Assembly (NCBI GenBank): GCA_964369405.1
Contig: CAYJGB010000004.1
Coordinates: forward strand, 1-64,000
DNA length: 64,000 nt
From: CAYJFG01 sp964369405
GTDB lineage: Bacteria > Bacillota > Clostridia > Oscillospirales > Acutalibacteraceae
Direction: 5' to 3'
The notes beneath the pieces were generated by a model. The model did not search any database. It was not told the DNA's origin and saw nothing but the letters and a program-made list of their open reading frames with translations. Both the position numbers and the translations under genes were made by a program. Positions 35,053 to 43,918 of this stretch are shown one piece after another (positions within the stretch are counted from its first letter, which is position 1; the number at the start of each line of letters is the position of its first letter).

Positions 35053-35982
35053 TTATGGTATGAAATTCCCTGCTACTGAATATAGTTCGTACCACTCTTC
35101 TCGTGTTATTTTTACTTCTGAACCTGTGCAAATATCTGCTAATCTTTCTTTGTTTGTTGTTCCTGTTACTACTTGCATTGATACTGGGTGTCTTAATAAC
35201 CATGCTACTGCTATTGCACTAGCTGATACTGAGTATTTTTCTCCAATTTCATTTAAACATCTATTTAACTCTGGGAATTTTTCGTTATTTATAAATATTC
35301 CCTCAAAAAAGCCGTACTGAAAAGGCGACCACGCTTGTATAGTCATATCTTTTAGTCTTGAATATTCAAGTATAGAACCGTCGTGCATTACAGATTCGCT
35401 ATTTGTCATATTTACATTTATTCCACTGTCAAACATACCTGTATATTTTAAGCTTGCTTGCAATTGATTAATTACTAATGGTTGATTTACATATTTTCTA
35501 AGTAATTTTACTTGTGCTGTGTTTTGGTTACTTACACCAAAGTGTAGCACTTTTCCTTGTGAATGTAGTAAGTCAAATGCTTGTGCGATTTCTTCAGGCT
35601 CCATTAATGTGTCTGGACGGTGTAAAAGTAGTACATCTAATCTATCTGTGTTTAGCCTGTTTAAACTTCCCTCAACACTTGCTAGTATATGTTCCTTAGA
35701 AAAATCATAATAACCCTTGCCTTTAGAGTTTATACGTATTCCACATTTGCTTTGTATAACCATTTTGTCACGTAATTTAGCATCGTCTTTAAAAAGTTTA
35801 CCAAACATCTCCTCGCACTTACCACCGTCATATATGTCTGCGTGGTCAAAGTAGTTGATACCTTGCTCTAATGCTGTGTGCACTAGGGACTCCATTTGTG
35901 GTTGCTCAAGACTTGATATTCTCATACAACCCATAATAATGTTTGACCCTGTAAGTTTTTTTGCAATTTTAACGTTTTTCAT
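35053..35982 (-). CDS. Aldo/keto reductase
   Basis: 309 residues. An (alpha/beta)8 barrel NADPH-dependent oxidoreductase of the YdhF/YcsN-like group. Catalytic residues visible: Asp and Tyr in FDHADIYDGG, Lys in VIQSKCGI and His in LLLHRPDTL. The C-terminus has the NADPH-binding TGTTNKERL. Substrate unknown. An AAGGAGCG site precedes the ATG. The following intergenic region contains the sequencing gap. Confidence 0.92.
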   Translation of the reverse strand: MKNVKIAKKLTGSNIIMGCMRISSLEQPQMESLVHTALEQGINYFDHADIYDGGKCEEMFGKLFKDDAKLRDKMVIQSKCGIRINSKGKGYYDFSKEHILASVEGSLNRLNTDRLDVLLLHRPDTLMEPEEIAQAFDLLHSQGKVLHFGVSNQNTAQVKLLRKYVNQPLVINQLQASLKYTGMFDSGINVNMTNSESVMHDGSILEYSRLKDMTIQAWSPFQYGFFEGIFINNEKFPELNRCLNEIGEKYSVSASAIAVAWLLRHPVSMQVVTGTTNKERLADICTGSEVKITREEWYELYSVAGNFIP

Positions 35983-36007
35983 AAATTAGTCGCTCCTTGA
36001 AATTTTA

Positions 36008-36217
36008 AATATCTACTCACATATTATTGTAACACTTTAGAAAATCTTGTCAATTAATTTTANNNNNNNNNNNNNNNNNNNNNNNNNNNNNNNNNNNNNN
36101 NNNNNNNNNNNNNNNNNNNNNNNNNNNNNNNNNNNNNNNNNNNNNNNNNNNNNNNNNNNNNNAATATCTACTCACATATTATTGTAACACTTTAGAAAAT
36201 CTTGTCAATTAATTTTA
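36008..36217. other. Assembly gap (100 N) with duplicated 55-bp flanks
   Basis: Ns run 36063-36162. The 55 bases before it (36008-36062) are identical to the 55 bases after it (36163-36217). This is the signature of two contigs sharing a k-mer-length overlap that were scaffolded without merging; the true locus is probably continuous and 155 bp shorter. Confidence 0.9.
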
Positions 36218-36329
36218 AATAAATAAAGTTATATATTTGTAAATTCTAAATAAAATAAAAATAAATTTTAAATTTACTTGAAAAATTATAAAAAAAGATA
36301 TAATATATAATGTAAAAGAGGGTGTTACA

Positions 36330-36440
36330 ATGAATCCTAAAAAAAGAAAATTATTTGTAAGGGTAGTTGCTATTGTTTGTGCTTCTTTAATAGCAGGTTC
36401 AGTTATTACAACTGCTTTATTTAGTATACTATCAAATTAA
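36330..36440 (+). CDS. Small single-span membrane protein, 36 residues
   Basis: 36 residues: a basic N-terminus (MNPKKRK) followed by a hydrophobic helix (about 8-33) and a short end. An AGAGGGTG site sits upstream of the ATG. Similar tiny proteins of this shape occur in Lachnospiraceae and relatives, with no known function. It precedes the ribosomal operon leader. Confidence 0.6.
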   Translation: MNPKKRKLFVRVVAIVCASLIAGSVITTALFSILSN

Positions 36441-36537
36441 GTTTTCAGTCAAAAATAGGTATGTCAAAATAAACAAATTAACCACTGCAATCACGTTAAA
36501 CTTCTACATATATTTACAAACATTTTTTTCAAATCTC

Positions 36538-36566
36538 TTGTAAATTATGTTAGTGTATGCTATAAT
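36538..36566 (+). promoter_or_regulatory. Promoter of the S10 ribosomal operon
   Basis: TTGTAA (36538-36543), 17-bp spacer, TATAAT (36561-36566), about 310 bp upstream of rpsJ. Confidence 0.7.
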
Positions 36567-36574
36567 AATCAAGC

Positions 36575-36858
36575 GTGACTGCAACAGATATGCGTTGAAG
36601 CAGGAGGTTGCGACTTATCTTAAGTCGGTTTTTCTGTGGAGTATGTCCGATTTTAAACCGGGCGAACAAAGATAATTTTTAAAATGTTTCTTAGGTATAA
36701 TAGCGATATTATGTCCTAATTGCGTTTATATGCTTTTTTCGATTGCCCGAGTTGACAATTACTTGTCATCTCGGTTTTTAAAAGTGAAAAGTCGGAACAC
36801 CCGGAAGGGTGTGACAAATATAATCGTAAAAAGTACGCCCGCCATCTATTTATTATTT
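36575..36858 (+). promoter_or_regulatory. Structured leader of the S10 operon (putative r-protein autoregulation)
   Basis: The leader has GGAGGTTGCGAC, a hairpin with T run (cgactta / taagtcg, 36611-36633), the segment tgtggagtatgtccgatt, a second hairpin with T run (ccgag...ctcgg plus inner tgaca/tgtca, 36747-36779), and a 6-bp stem capped by a GGAA tetraloop (36797-36812). Two terminator-like stems before rpsJ suggest regulated read-through, as for S10 leaders in other bacteria. Confidence 0.65.
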
Positions 36859-36874
36859 TAAGGAGGCGATTAAT

Positions 36875-37186
36875 GTGGCAGTCAAGGAAAGAATAAGGAT
36901 AAGAATTAAGGGTTATGATCATCAATTGGTGGACCAATCAGCAGAGAAAATTGTTGCTACTGCTAAAAGAACAGGTGCTAAAGTATCTGGACCAGTTCCA
37001 CTACCAACTGAAAAACAAATCGTTACAATTCTACGTGCTGTTCATAAATACAAAGACAGCCGTGAGCAATTTGAAATGAGAACTCACAAAAGACTTATCG
37101 ATGTACTAAGACCATCTAACAAAACTGTTGATGCTCTTATGAATCTAGAACTCCCAGCAGGTGTTGACATAGAGATTAAATTATAA
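36875..37186 (+). CDS. rpsJ: 30S ribosomal protein S10
   Basis: 103 residues. Starts GTG with an AAGGAGGCG site. IRIRIKGYDHQLVDQSAEKIV and PVPLPTEKQIVTILR are typical of S10, which binds the 30S head and also acts as NusE in antitermination. It is the first gene of the S10 operon after the structured leader. Confidence 0.98.
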   Translation: MAVKERIRIRIKGYDHQLVDQSAEKIVATAKRTGAKVSGPVPLPTEKQIVTILRAVHKYKDSREQFEMRTHKRLIDVLRPSNKTVDALMNLELPAGVDIEIKL

Positions 37187-37259
37187 TCTACATTGTTAAC
37201 GAACAGCTATGGGGTCAATGTTGGGTAACCAACCAATAACCTTAAGGAGGCATATAATT

Positions 37260-37892
37260 ATGCAAAAAGCACTAATCGGTAAGAAGATTGGTATGACACA
37301 AATCTTCGACGAAAAAGGAAAAGTCATTCCTGTAACAGTTGTTGAAGCTGGTCCTTGCGTTGTTTCTCAAAAGAAAACAATCGAAAACGACGGCTATGCA
37401 GCAGTTCAAATTGGCTATGGCGATTTAAAGCCACACAAAGTGAACAAACCTATGAAAGGTCACTTTGATAAAGCAGATGTAGCACCAAAGAAAACTCTTA
37501 GAGAATTTCGTTTTGATGACACAGATGCTTACAATGTAGGCGACATCTTAAAAGCTTCAGTATTTGAAAGCGGCGAGAAAATCGACGTTACAGGTACTAG
37601 CAAAGGTAAAGGCTTTGCAGGCGTTATCAAAAGATGGAATTTCCAAAGACTAAAAGAAACACACGGTACAGGACCATGCGTAAGAAAAGGTGGTTCAATA
37701 GGTGCTTGTTCTTCTCCATCTAGAGTATGGAAGGGTAAGAAAATGGCAGGTCACTTAGGTGCTGAGAGAGTAACAGTTCAGAATTTATTAGTTGTTAAAG
37801 TTGATGTAGATAACAACCTTATCGCTATAAAAGGTGCTATTCCAGGACCTAATGGCGGAACAGTAATAATTCGTGAATCTGTTAAAGCTTAA
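37260..37892 (+). CDS. rplC: 50S ribosomal protein L3
   Basis: 210 residues; IGKKIGMTQIFDEKGKVIPVTV at the start and GTSKGKGFAGVIKRWNF and GSIGACSSPSRVWKGKKMAGH in the core, which approach the peptidyl-transferase centre. ATG 37260 follows AAGGAGG; a longer frame start at 37209 lacks a site. Confidence 0.98.
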   Translation: MQKALIGKKIGMTQIFDEKGKVIPVTVVEAGPCVVSQKKTIENDGYAAVQIGYGDLKPHKVNKPMKGHFDKADVAPKKTLREFRFDDTDAYNVGDILKASVFESGEKIDVTGTSKGKGFAGVIKRWNFQRLKETHGTGPCVRKGGSIGACSSPSRVWKGKKMAGHLGAERVTVQNLLVVKVDVDNNLIAIKGAIPGPNGGTVIIRESVKA

Positions 37893-37909
37893 GGGAAGGA
37901 GGAGTTCAA

Positions 37910-38533
37910 ATGCCTAAAGTAGCTATATTAGATATGCAAGGAAAATCTGTAGGTGATATAGAGCTTTCACAAGCAATTTTCGGAATTGAACCAAATGCTG
38001 CTGTAATGCATCATATGGTTGTAAACTACCTAGCTAATCAAAGACAAGGTACACAATCAGCTCTAACTAGAGCAGAGGTTTCTGGTGGTGGTAGAAAACC
38101 ATGGAGACAAAAAGGTACTGGTCGTGCTAGACAAGGTTCAACACGTTCTCCACAATGGAGACACGGTGGAGTTGTATTTGCTCCAAAACCTCGTGATTAC
38201 AGTTATACTGTAAACAAAAAGGTAAGAAGACTTGCTATGAAATCTGCTTTTTCAACAAAAGCGATTGATTCAAGTGTTATCGTATTAGACTCTTTAAAAA
38301 TGGAAGAGTTTAAAACAAAAACTATTGTAAATATGCTAAGTGCAGTTGGCTGCGATAAAAAAGCTTTAATAGTTTTACCTGAGGTTGATAAAAAAATTAT
38401 AAAATCAGCTAGCAACATTCCTGGCGTTAAAACAGCACAAGTTAATGAGTTAAACGTTTATGATTTATTAAACACTAACAAATTAATCATTGTTAAAGAC
38501 GCAGTTGCTAAAATTGAGGAGGTGTACGCATAA
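37910..38533 (+). CDS. rplD: 50S ribosomal protein L4
   Basis: 207 residues. The extended loop RAEVSGGGRKPWRQKGTGRARQGS reaches into the exit tunnel. L4 is a known autoregulator of S10 operons in some bacteria, relevant to the structured leader here. Its stop overlaps the rplW start by one base. Confidence 0.97.
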   Translation: MPKVAILDMQGKSVGDIELSQAIFGIEPNAAVMHHMVVNYLANQRQGTQSALTRAEVSGGGRKPWRQKGTGRARQGSTRSPQWRHGGVVFAPKPRDYSYTVNKKVRRLAMKSAFSTKAIDSSVIVLDSLKMEEFKTKTIVNMLSAVGCDKKALIVLPEVDKKIIKSASNIPGVKTAQVNELNVYDLLNTNKLIIVKDAVAKIEEVYA

Positions 38534-38823
38534 TGACAGCTCAAGACATTATAATCCGTCCTGTAATTACTGAGAAAAGTATGGCAGGTGCAGTTGATAA
38601 AAAGTACACTTTTGAAGTTGCTAAAACAGCTAACAAAATAGAAATTGCAAAAGCTGTAGAAGAAATATTCAAAGTTAAAGTAACAAAAGTTAACACTGTA
38701 AACGTTCGTGGTCATTTACGCCGTCAAGGTAGATCACAAGGTTATACACCATCTTGGAAAAAAGCTTACGTTACATTGTCACAAGACAGTAAAAATATTG
38801 AATTTTTTGAAGGCATGATGTAA
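38533..38823 (+). CDS. rplW: 50S ribosomal protein L23
   Basis: 96 residues, normal length; IIIRPVITEKS-type start (DIIIRPVITEKSM) and VNTVNVRGHLRRQGR. L23 sits at the tunnel exit and docks trigger factor and SRP. Translation is coupled to rplD through a one-base overlap. Confidence 0.97.
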   Translation: MTAQDIIIRPVITEKSMAGAVDKKYTFEVAKTANKIEIAKAVEEIFKVKVTKVNTVNVRGHLRRQGRSQGYTPSWKKAYVTLSQDSKNIEFFEGMM

Positions 38824-38911
38824 AGCCTGCCACAAAAATAAATTATGAGTCAGGCTAGAATGTATGGGAAATTAATTTTCCCGCAAAGCCATCATGAGGA
38901 GAGTGAAATCA

Positions 38912-39745
38912 ATGGCTATTAAAGTTTACAAACCTACCACTAATGCTAGACGTAATATGTCAGTTACTGACTACTCTGTTCTTTCAAAGGTTGCTCCAGA
39001 AAAAAGTCTTTTAGCACCTCTTAAAAAGAATTCAGGTCGTAATAGCTATGGTAGAATTACTGTTCGTCACAGAGGTGGCGGTAACAGAAGAAAATACCGT
39101 ATCATCGATTTTAAACGTCAAAAATTCGACGTTCCAGCTAAAGTTCAAACTTTAGAGTATGACCCAAACCGTTCAGCATTTATCGCACTTATTCAATACG
39201 AAGACGGCGAAAAAAGCTACATTATAGCACCACAAGGTTTAAAAGTTGGCGACACAGTAGTAGCTGGTACAACAGCTGATATTAAACCTGGTAATGCATT
39301 ACCACTTGAAAATATACCAACAGGTACATTTATTCACAACATCGAACTTTACCCAGGTAGAGGTGCTCAACTTGCAAGAGCTGCTGGTAATATGGCACAG
39401 CTAATGGCTAAAGAAAACGGCTTAGCACTTTTAAGACTTCCATCAGGCGAGCTTAGAAATGTTCCAATTAAATGTATGGCGACAATTGGTCAAGTAGGAA
39501 ACACAGACCATGAAAACGTTAAAATTGGTAAAGCTGGTAGAAAACGTAACATGGGTTGGAGACCAACTGTTAGAGGTTCTGTAATGAACCCATGCGACCA
39601 TCCACACGGTGGTGGTGAGGGTAAAAGTCCAATCGGACGTCCAGGTCCTGTAACACCTTGGGGTAAACCAGCACTAGGTTACAAAACAAGAAAGAAACAC
39701 AACCGTTCTGATAAAATGATAGTAAGACGCAGAAACGGTAAGTAA
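38912..39745 (+). CDS. rplB: 50S ribosomal protein L2
   Basis: 277 residues; the conserved GRNSYGRITVRHRGGG and the C-terminal MNPCDHPHGGGEGKSP with the His needed for peptidyl transfer. The GAGGAGAG site supports ATG 38912 rather than the upstream 38894. Confidence 0.98.
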   Translation: MAIKVYKPTTNARRNMSVTDYSVLSKVAPEKSLLAPLKKNSGRNSYGRITVRHRGGGNRRKYRIIDFKRQKFDVPAKVQTLEYDPNRSAFIALIQYEDGEKSYIIAPQGLKVGDTVVAGTTADIKPGNALPLENIPTGTFIHNIELYPGRGAQLARAAGNMAQLMAKENGLALLRLPSGELRNVPIKCMATIGQVGNTDHENVKIGKAGRKRNMGWRPTVRGSVMNPCDHPHGGGEGKSPIGRPGPVTPWGKPALGYKTRKKHNRSDKMIVRRRNGK

Positions 39746-39775
39746 TAGGCAAGCAGAAAGGAGCTTACGAGAACT

Positions 39776-40051
39776 ATGAGTAGAAGCTTAAAAAAGGGTC
39801 CTTATGTACAGCCTGTACTTTTCAAAAGGATTCTAGCAATGAACGAAGCAGGCGAACAAAAGATTTTAAAAACTTGGAGCAGGTCTTCAACAATCTTCCC
39901 TGAGTTCGTAGGTCATACATTTGCAGTTCATGACGGACGCAAACACGTACCAGTATATGTTACTGAAGATATGGTTGGACACAAACTAGGTGAGTTTGCA
40001 CCAACTAGAACTTACAGAGGTCACGCTGGTTCAAAAACAAGCAAGAGATAA
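39776..40051 (+). CDS. rpsS: 30S ribosomal protein S19
   Basis: 91 residues; RSLKKGPYV start, TWSRSSTIFPEFVGHTFAVHDGRKHVPVYVTE. It binds the head of the 30S subunit beside S13. Confidence 0.98.
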   Translation: MSRSLKKGPYVQPVLFKRILAMNEAGEQKILKTWSRSSTIFPEFVGHTFAVHDGRKHVPVYVTEDMVGHKLGEFAPTRTYRGHAGSKTSKR

Positions 40052-40069
40052 GCGGAAGGAGAGCAAAAA

Positions 40070-40405
40070 ATGGAAGCAAGAGCACACTTAAAATATGTTC
40101 GTATTTCACCTAGAAAAGTTTCAGTTGTTTTAGATTTAATCAGAAACAAAGATTGTGAACTTTCTATGGCTATCCTCAAGCATACTCCTAAAGCCGCTTG
40201 TGAGCCACTAATGAAGTTGCTTAAATCAGCTATGGCTAATGCTGAGAACAACCACAATATGGATGTATCAAATTTATATATAGCAGAATGCTTTGTAAGT
40301 TCAGGGCCAACCCTTAAACGTATTCGTCCTAGAGCACAGGGACGTGCATTCAGAATAAACAAGCATACTTCACATATCACACTTGTGCTAAAAGAAGCAG
40401 AATAA
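40070..40405 (+). CDS. rplV: 50S ribosomal protein L22
   Basis: 111 residues; ISPRKVSVVLDLIR and the hairpin GPTLKRIRPRAQGRAFRINKHTSHI, which lines the exit tunnel. Tight spacing to rpsC with an AGGAGG site. Confidence 0.97.
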   Translation: MEARAHLKYVRISPRKVSVVLDLIRNKDCELSMAILKHTPKAACEPLMKLLKSAMANAENNHNMDVSNLYIAECFVSSGPTLKRIRPRAQGRAFRINKHTSHITLVLKEAE

Positions 40406-40423
40406 TGTCAGGAGGTTTAAGTT

Positions 40424-41089
40424 ATGGGCCAAAAGGTTAATCCACACGGTTTACGTGTAGGCGTAATAAAAGATTGGGATTCACGCTGGTTTGCAAGTAA
40501 AAAAGACTTTGGCGATACTCTTGTTGAAGACTATAACCTTCGCAAGACATTAAAGAAGCAACTTTACACAGCAGGTGTTCCTAAAATTGAAATCGAACGT
40601 GATTCAAACAAAGTAAGAATTCATATTCACTGTGCAAAACCAGGTATGGTTATTGGTAAAGGTGGATCTGAAATAGAAAAACTTCGCATTCAATGCGAAA
40701 AAATGTTAAACAAACCTGTTATACTAAACATTGTAGAAGTTAAATCACCAGATTTAAATGCTCAATTAGTAGCAGAAAGTATTGCACAACAACTAGAAAA
40801 AAGAATTTCTTTCCGTCGTGCAATGAAACAATCTATCGGACGTGCAATGCGTTTTGGTGCTAAAGGTATTAAAACTCAATGTTCAGGTCGTTTAGGCGGT
40901 GCTGAAATTGCTCGTTCAGAAATGTATCATGAAGGAACTATTCCACTACAAACTATTAGAGCAGATATCGATTACGGTTTTGCTGAAGCTGATACTACTT
41001 ATGGTAAAATCGGCGTTAAAGTTTGGTTATATAAAGGTGAGGTTTTACAAGATAACAGAAAACCTAAGAGGGAAGGAGGCAGTAAATAA
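40424..41089 (+). CDS. rpsC: 30S ribosomal protein S3
   Basis: 221 residues; MGQKVNPHGLRVG start, KH domain with GMVIGKGGSEIEKL and the C-terminal GGAEIARSE region. It lines the mRNA entry channel. Its stop overlaps the rplP start by one base. Confidence 0.98.
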   Translation: MGQKVNPHGLRVGVIKDWDSRWFASKKDFGDTLVEDYNLRKTLKKQLYTAGVPKIEIERDSNKVRIHIHCAKPGMVIGKGGSEIEKLRIQCEKMLNKPVILNIVEVKSPDLNAQLVAESIAQQLEKRISFRRAMKQSIGRAMRFGAKGIKTQCSGRLGGAEIARSEMYHEGTIPLQTIRADIDYGFAEADTTYGKIGVKVWLYKGEVLQDNRKPKREGGSK

Positions 41090-41514
41090 TGCTGTTACCT
41101 AAACGTGTTAAGTACAGAAGAGTCCACAGAGGACGTATGAAAGGTAAAGCTCTAAGAGGTAACAAAGTTACTTACGGTGAGTTTGGTTTACAAGCTTTAG
41201 AGCCTTCTTGGATAACATCAAATCAAATCGAATCAGCCCGTATCGCAATGACTCGTTACTGTAAGAGATTTGGTAAAGTATGGATTAAAATATTCCCAGA
41301 TAAACCAATTACAGAGAAACCAGCAGAAACTCGAATGGGTTCTGGTAAAGGTTCTCCAGAATACTGGGTTGCAGTTGTTAAGCCAGGCAGAGTTATGTTT
41401 GAGCTAGCAGGTGTACCAGAAGAAACAGCAAGAGAAGCTATGCGTTTGGCTGCTAACAAGTTACCAATCAAATGCAAATTTGTTAAAAAAGAAGAAACGG
41501 GGGTTGAGCAATAA
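41089..41514 (+). CDS. rplP: 50S ribosomal protein L16
   Basis: 141 residues; MLLPKRVKYRRVHRGRMKG start and MGSGKGSPEYWVAVVKPGR. It contacts A-site tRNA. One-base overlaps on both sides (rpsC and rpmC) indicate coupled translation. Confidence 0.98.
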   Translation: MLLPKRVKYRRVHRGRMKGKALRGNKVTYGEFGLQALEPSWITSNQIESARIAMTRYCKRFGKVWIKIFPDKPITEKPAETRMGSGKGSPEYWVAVVKPGRVMFELAGVPEETAREAMRLAANKLPIKCKFVKKEETGVEQ

Positions 41515-41720
41515 TGAAAGCATCTGAAATCAAAGAAATGTCTGAAAGCGAACTACAAAAAAAGCTTAAAGACTTAAAAGAAGAATTATTTCAATTGCGT
41601 TTTCAACTTGCAATTAATCAGCTCGATAACCCAATGCGTGTAAAAGCTGTTAAAAAAGATATCGCTAGAGCAAAGACTGTTCTTCGCCAACGTGAAATCG
41701 AAAACAGCGTTAAAGCATAA
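41514..41720 (+). CDS. rpmC: 50S ribosomal protein L29
   Basis: 68 residues, two-helix hairpin; KASEIKEMSESELQKKL and LFQLRFQLAINQLDNP with an R-rich end. It sits at the tunnel exit next to L23. Confidence 0.97.
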   Translation: MKASEIKEMSESELQKKLKDLKEELFQLRFQLAINQLDNPMRVKAVKKDIARAKTVLRQREIENSVKA

Positions 41721-41737
41721 GGGAGGAGGATGTTTAC

Positions 41738-41995
41738 ATGAGCGATAGAAATATGAGAAAAACTAACATCGGCATTGTTGTAAGTGACAAAATGGACAAA
41801 ACAATTGTAGTTGCTATACAAAACAGCGTTAAACACAAATTTTACGACAAAATTGTAAAACGTACAATTAAATTCAAAGTTCATGATGAAAATAACGATT
41901 GCAATATTGGCGACAAAGTACGCATTATGGAGACTCGTCCTCTTTCTAAAGATAAGAGATGGAGACTGGTTGAGATTATAGAAAGAGCTAAATAA
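41738..41995 (+). CDS. rpsQ: 30S ribosomal protein S17
   Basis: 85 residues; GIVVSDKMDKTIVVAI and VHDENNDCNIGDKVRIMETRPLSKDKRW, an OB-fold 16S rRNA binding protein. AGGAGGATG site upstream. Confidence 0.97.
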   Translation: MSDRNMRKTNIGIVVSDKMDKTIVVAIQNSVKHKFYDKIVKRTIKFKVHDENNDCNIGDKVRIMETRPLSKDKRWRLVEIIERAK

Positions 41996-42025
41996 TTTTT
42001 GGCTTGTGAAAAGGAGGAACTCACT

Positions 42026-42394
42026 GTGGTACAACAACAAACCTACCTCAAAGTTGCCGATAACACAGGTGCAAAAGAAATTATGTGCATTCGTGTTCTA
42101 GGAGGAACTAGAAGGAGATACGCTAACATCGGCGATGTAATAGTTGCTTCTGTTAAGAAAGCAGCACCAGGCGGCGTTGTTAAAAAAGGCGATGTAGTAA
42201 AAGCAGTTATAGTACGTTCTGCAAAGGGCGTTAGAAGAGAAGACGGCACTTATATTCGTTTTGACGAAAATGCTGCTGTAATTATTAAAGATGATAAGAA
42301 CCCGAAAGGTACTCGTATCTTCGGACCAGTTGCTAGAGAACTTCGTGATAAAGATTACATGAAGATTTTATCTCTTGCACCTGAAGTACTTTAA
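42026..42394 (+). CDS. rplN: 50S ribosomal protein L14
   Basis: 122 residues, exactly the usual length when started at GTG 42026, which follows AAGGAGG; the frame's upstream TTG adds nine non-family residues. TYLKVADNTGAKEIMCIRVLGG and the end GPVARELRDKDYMKILSLAPEVL are diagnostic. Confidence 0.97.
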   Translation: MVQQQTYLKVADNTGAKEIMCIRVLGGTRRRYANIGDVIVASVKKAAPGGVVKKGDVVKAVIVRSAKGVRREDGTYIRFDENAAVIIKDDKNPKGTRIFGPVARELRDKDYMKILSLAPEVL

Positions 42395-42409
42395 CGGAGG
42401 TGTTCACAA

Positions 42410-42739
42410 ATGGATAAACAAGTTCATGTTAAAACAGGTGACACTGTAGTTGTTTTAAGTGGTAAAAGCAAAGGCAAAAAGGGCAAAGTATTAGCTGTAA
42501 GTCCTAAAGAGGGCAAAGTAATAGTAGAAAAAGTTAATATGATTAAAAAACACGTTAAACCTAGAAAAATGGGTGAACAAGGTGGTATTATTAAAGCAGA
42601 AGGTGCTTTATATGCTTGCAAAGTTCAAATCGTGTGTCCTCGTTGCAGTAAACCTACACGTATAGGTCACAAGTTATACACAGAAGGTAACAAAGTGCGT
42701 AAAGAGCGTATTTGTAAAAAATGCGGCGAAGCACTTTAA
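42410..42739 (+). CDS. rplX: 50S ribosomal protein L24
   Basis: 109 residues; KOW motif VKTGDTVVVLSGKSKGKKGKV. The C-terminal part carries two CxxC pairs (CPRC and CKKC), a zinc-ribbon form common in Clostridia. One of the two assembly initiators of the large subunit. Confidence 0.97.
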   Translation: MDKQVHVKTGDTVVVLSGKSKGKKGKVLAVSPKEGKVIVEKVNMIKKHVKPRKMGEQGGIIKAEGALYACKVQIVCPRCSKPTRIGHKLYTEGNKVRKERICKKCGEAL

Positions 42740-42751
42740 GGAGGATAATTA

Positions 42752-43291
42752 ATGGCTAGACTAAAAGGATTTTATAATCAAGAAGTCGCTCCAGCGCTTA
42801 TGAAAAAGTTTGAGTATAAAAGCGTTATGCAAATACCTAAACTAGATAAAATAATTATCAACGTTGGTGCTGGTGAGGCTAAAGATAATTCTAAAGTTAT
42901 CGACTCTATTGTAACAGATATGGCTGCAATTACAGGTCAAAAACCTTTTATTTGTAAAGCTAAAAAATCAGTTGCTAACTTCAAACTTCGTGAAGGTATG
43001 CCAATTGGTGTTAAAGTTACTTTAAGAGGTCAAAGAATGTATGAATTTTTAGATAGACTATTTAACGTAGCACTACCTAGAGTTCGTGACTTTAGAGGAA
43101 TTAATGCTAACTCTTTCGATGGAAGAGGTAACTATAATATGGGTATTAAAGAACAACTTATATTCCCAGAAATAGATTACGATAAAATAGATAAAGTTCG
43201 TGGTATGGACATCTGTTTCGTAACCACTGCAAAAACAGACGAAGAAGCTCGTGAGTTATTAACTCTTATGGGCGCTCCGTTTGCAAAATAA
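42752..43291 (+). CDS. rplE: 50S ribosomal protein L5
   Basis: 179 residues; IPKLDKIIINVGAGEA, ITGQKPFICKAKKSVANFKLREGMPIG and FPEIDYDKIDKVRGMDI. It carries 5S rRNA into the large subunit. Confidence 0.98.
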   Translation: MARLKGFYNQEVAPALMKKFEYKSVMQIPKLDKIIINVGAGEAKDNSKVIDSIVTDMAAITGQKPFICKAKKSVANFKLREGMPIGVKVTLRGQRMYEFLDRLFNVALPRVRDFRGINANSFDGRGNYNMGIKEQLIFPEIDYDKIDKVRGMDICFVTTAKTDEEARELLTLMGAPFAK

Positions 43292-43303
43292 GGAGGGATT
43301 ACT

Positions 43304-43489
43304 GTGGCAAAAACTGCAATGAAAGTTAAACAACAAAGAACACAAAAATTCTCTACTAGAGAATATAGCAGATGCAAAATCTGTGGAAGGCCACATGCCT
43401 ACCTTCGTAAGTACGGAATATGCCGTATATGCTTTAGAGAACTTGCATACAAAGGGCAAATTCCTGGCGTAAGAAAAGCAAGTTGGTAA
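43304..43489 (+). CDS. rpsN: 30S ribosomal protein S14, zinc type
   Basis: 61 residues, short zinc-binding (type Z) form: two CxxC pairs, CKIC and CRIC, separated by a basic segment. GTG start with an AGGAGGG site. Confidence 0.97.
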   Translation: MAKTAMKVKQQRTQKFSTREYSRCKICGRPHAYLRKYGICRICFRELAYKGQIPGVRKASW

Positions 43490-43507
43490 TTAAAGGAGGT
43501 TTACGAA

Positions 43508-43906
43508 GTGCAAATTACAGATGCAATAGCAGATTTGCTTACAAGAATACGTAATGCAAGTCACGCTAAACACGATACTGTTGATATCCCTGCTTCTAAT
43601 ATGAAGAAGAGCATATGTGCTATTCTTCAAGAAGAAGGTTATATTAAAAGTTTTTCAGTTATAGAAGATGGTAAACAAGGTATAATCAAAGTAGTTTTAA
43701 AATACGGCGAGGGTAAAACTCCTGTTATTTCTGGACTAAGAAGAGTATCTAAACCTGGTTTACGTAGATATAGCAATGTTGAGGATATGCCTAAAGTTAT
43801 GAAAGGCTTAGGTATTGCCATTGTTTCAACTTCTAAGGGAGTTATGACAGACCGTCAAGCTCGCAAAGAAAACGTTGGTGGCGAAGTCCTAGCATTTATT
43901 TGGTAA
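43508..43906 (+). CDS. rpsH: 30S ribosomal protein S8
   Basis: 132 residues; TDAIADLLTRIRNAS and the C-terminal STSKGVMTDRQARKENVGGEVLAFIW. S8 represses the spc operon in E. coli by binding its mRNA; whether it does so here is unknown. GTG start after AAAGGAGG. Confidence 0.97.
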   Translation: MQITDAIADLLTRIRNASHAKHDTVDIPASNMKKSICAILQEEGYIKSFSVIEDGKQGIIKVVLKYGEGKTPVISGLRRVSKPGLRRYSNVEDMPKVMKGLGIAIVSTSKGVMTDRQARKENVGGEVLAFIW

Positions 43907-43918
43907 GGAGGTGCGAAA

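Noticed and set aside
36008..36217. 55-bp direct repeat around the gap as a biological repeat or attachment site
   Set aside because: The exact identity abutting a 100-N spacer fits an assembly overlap better; no integrase or element is nearby.
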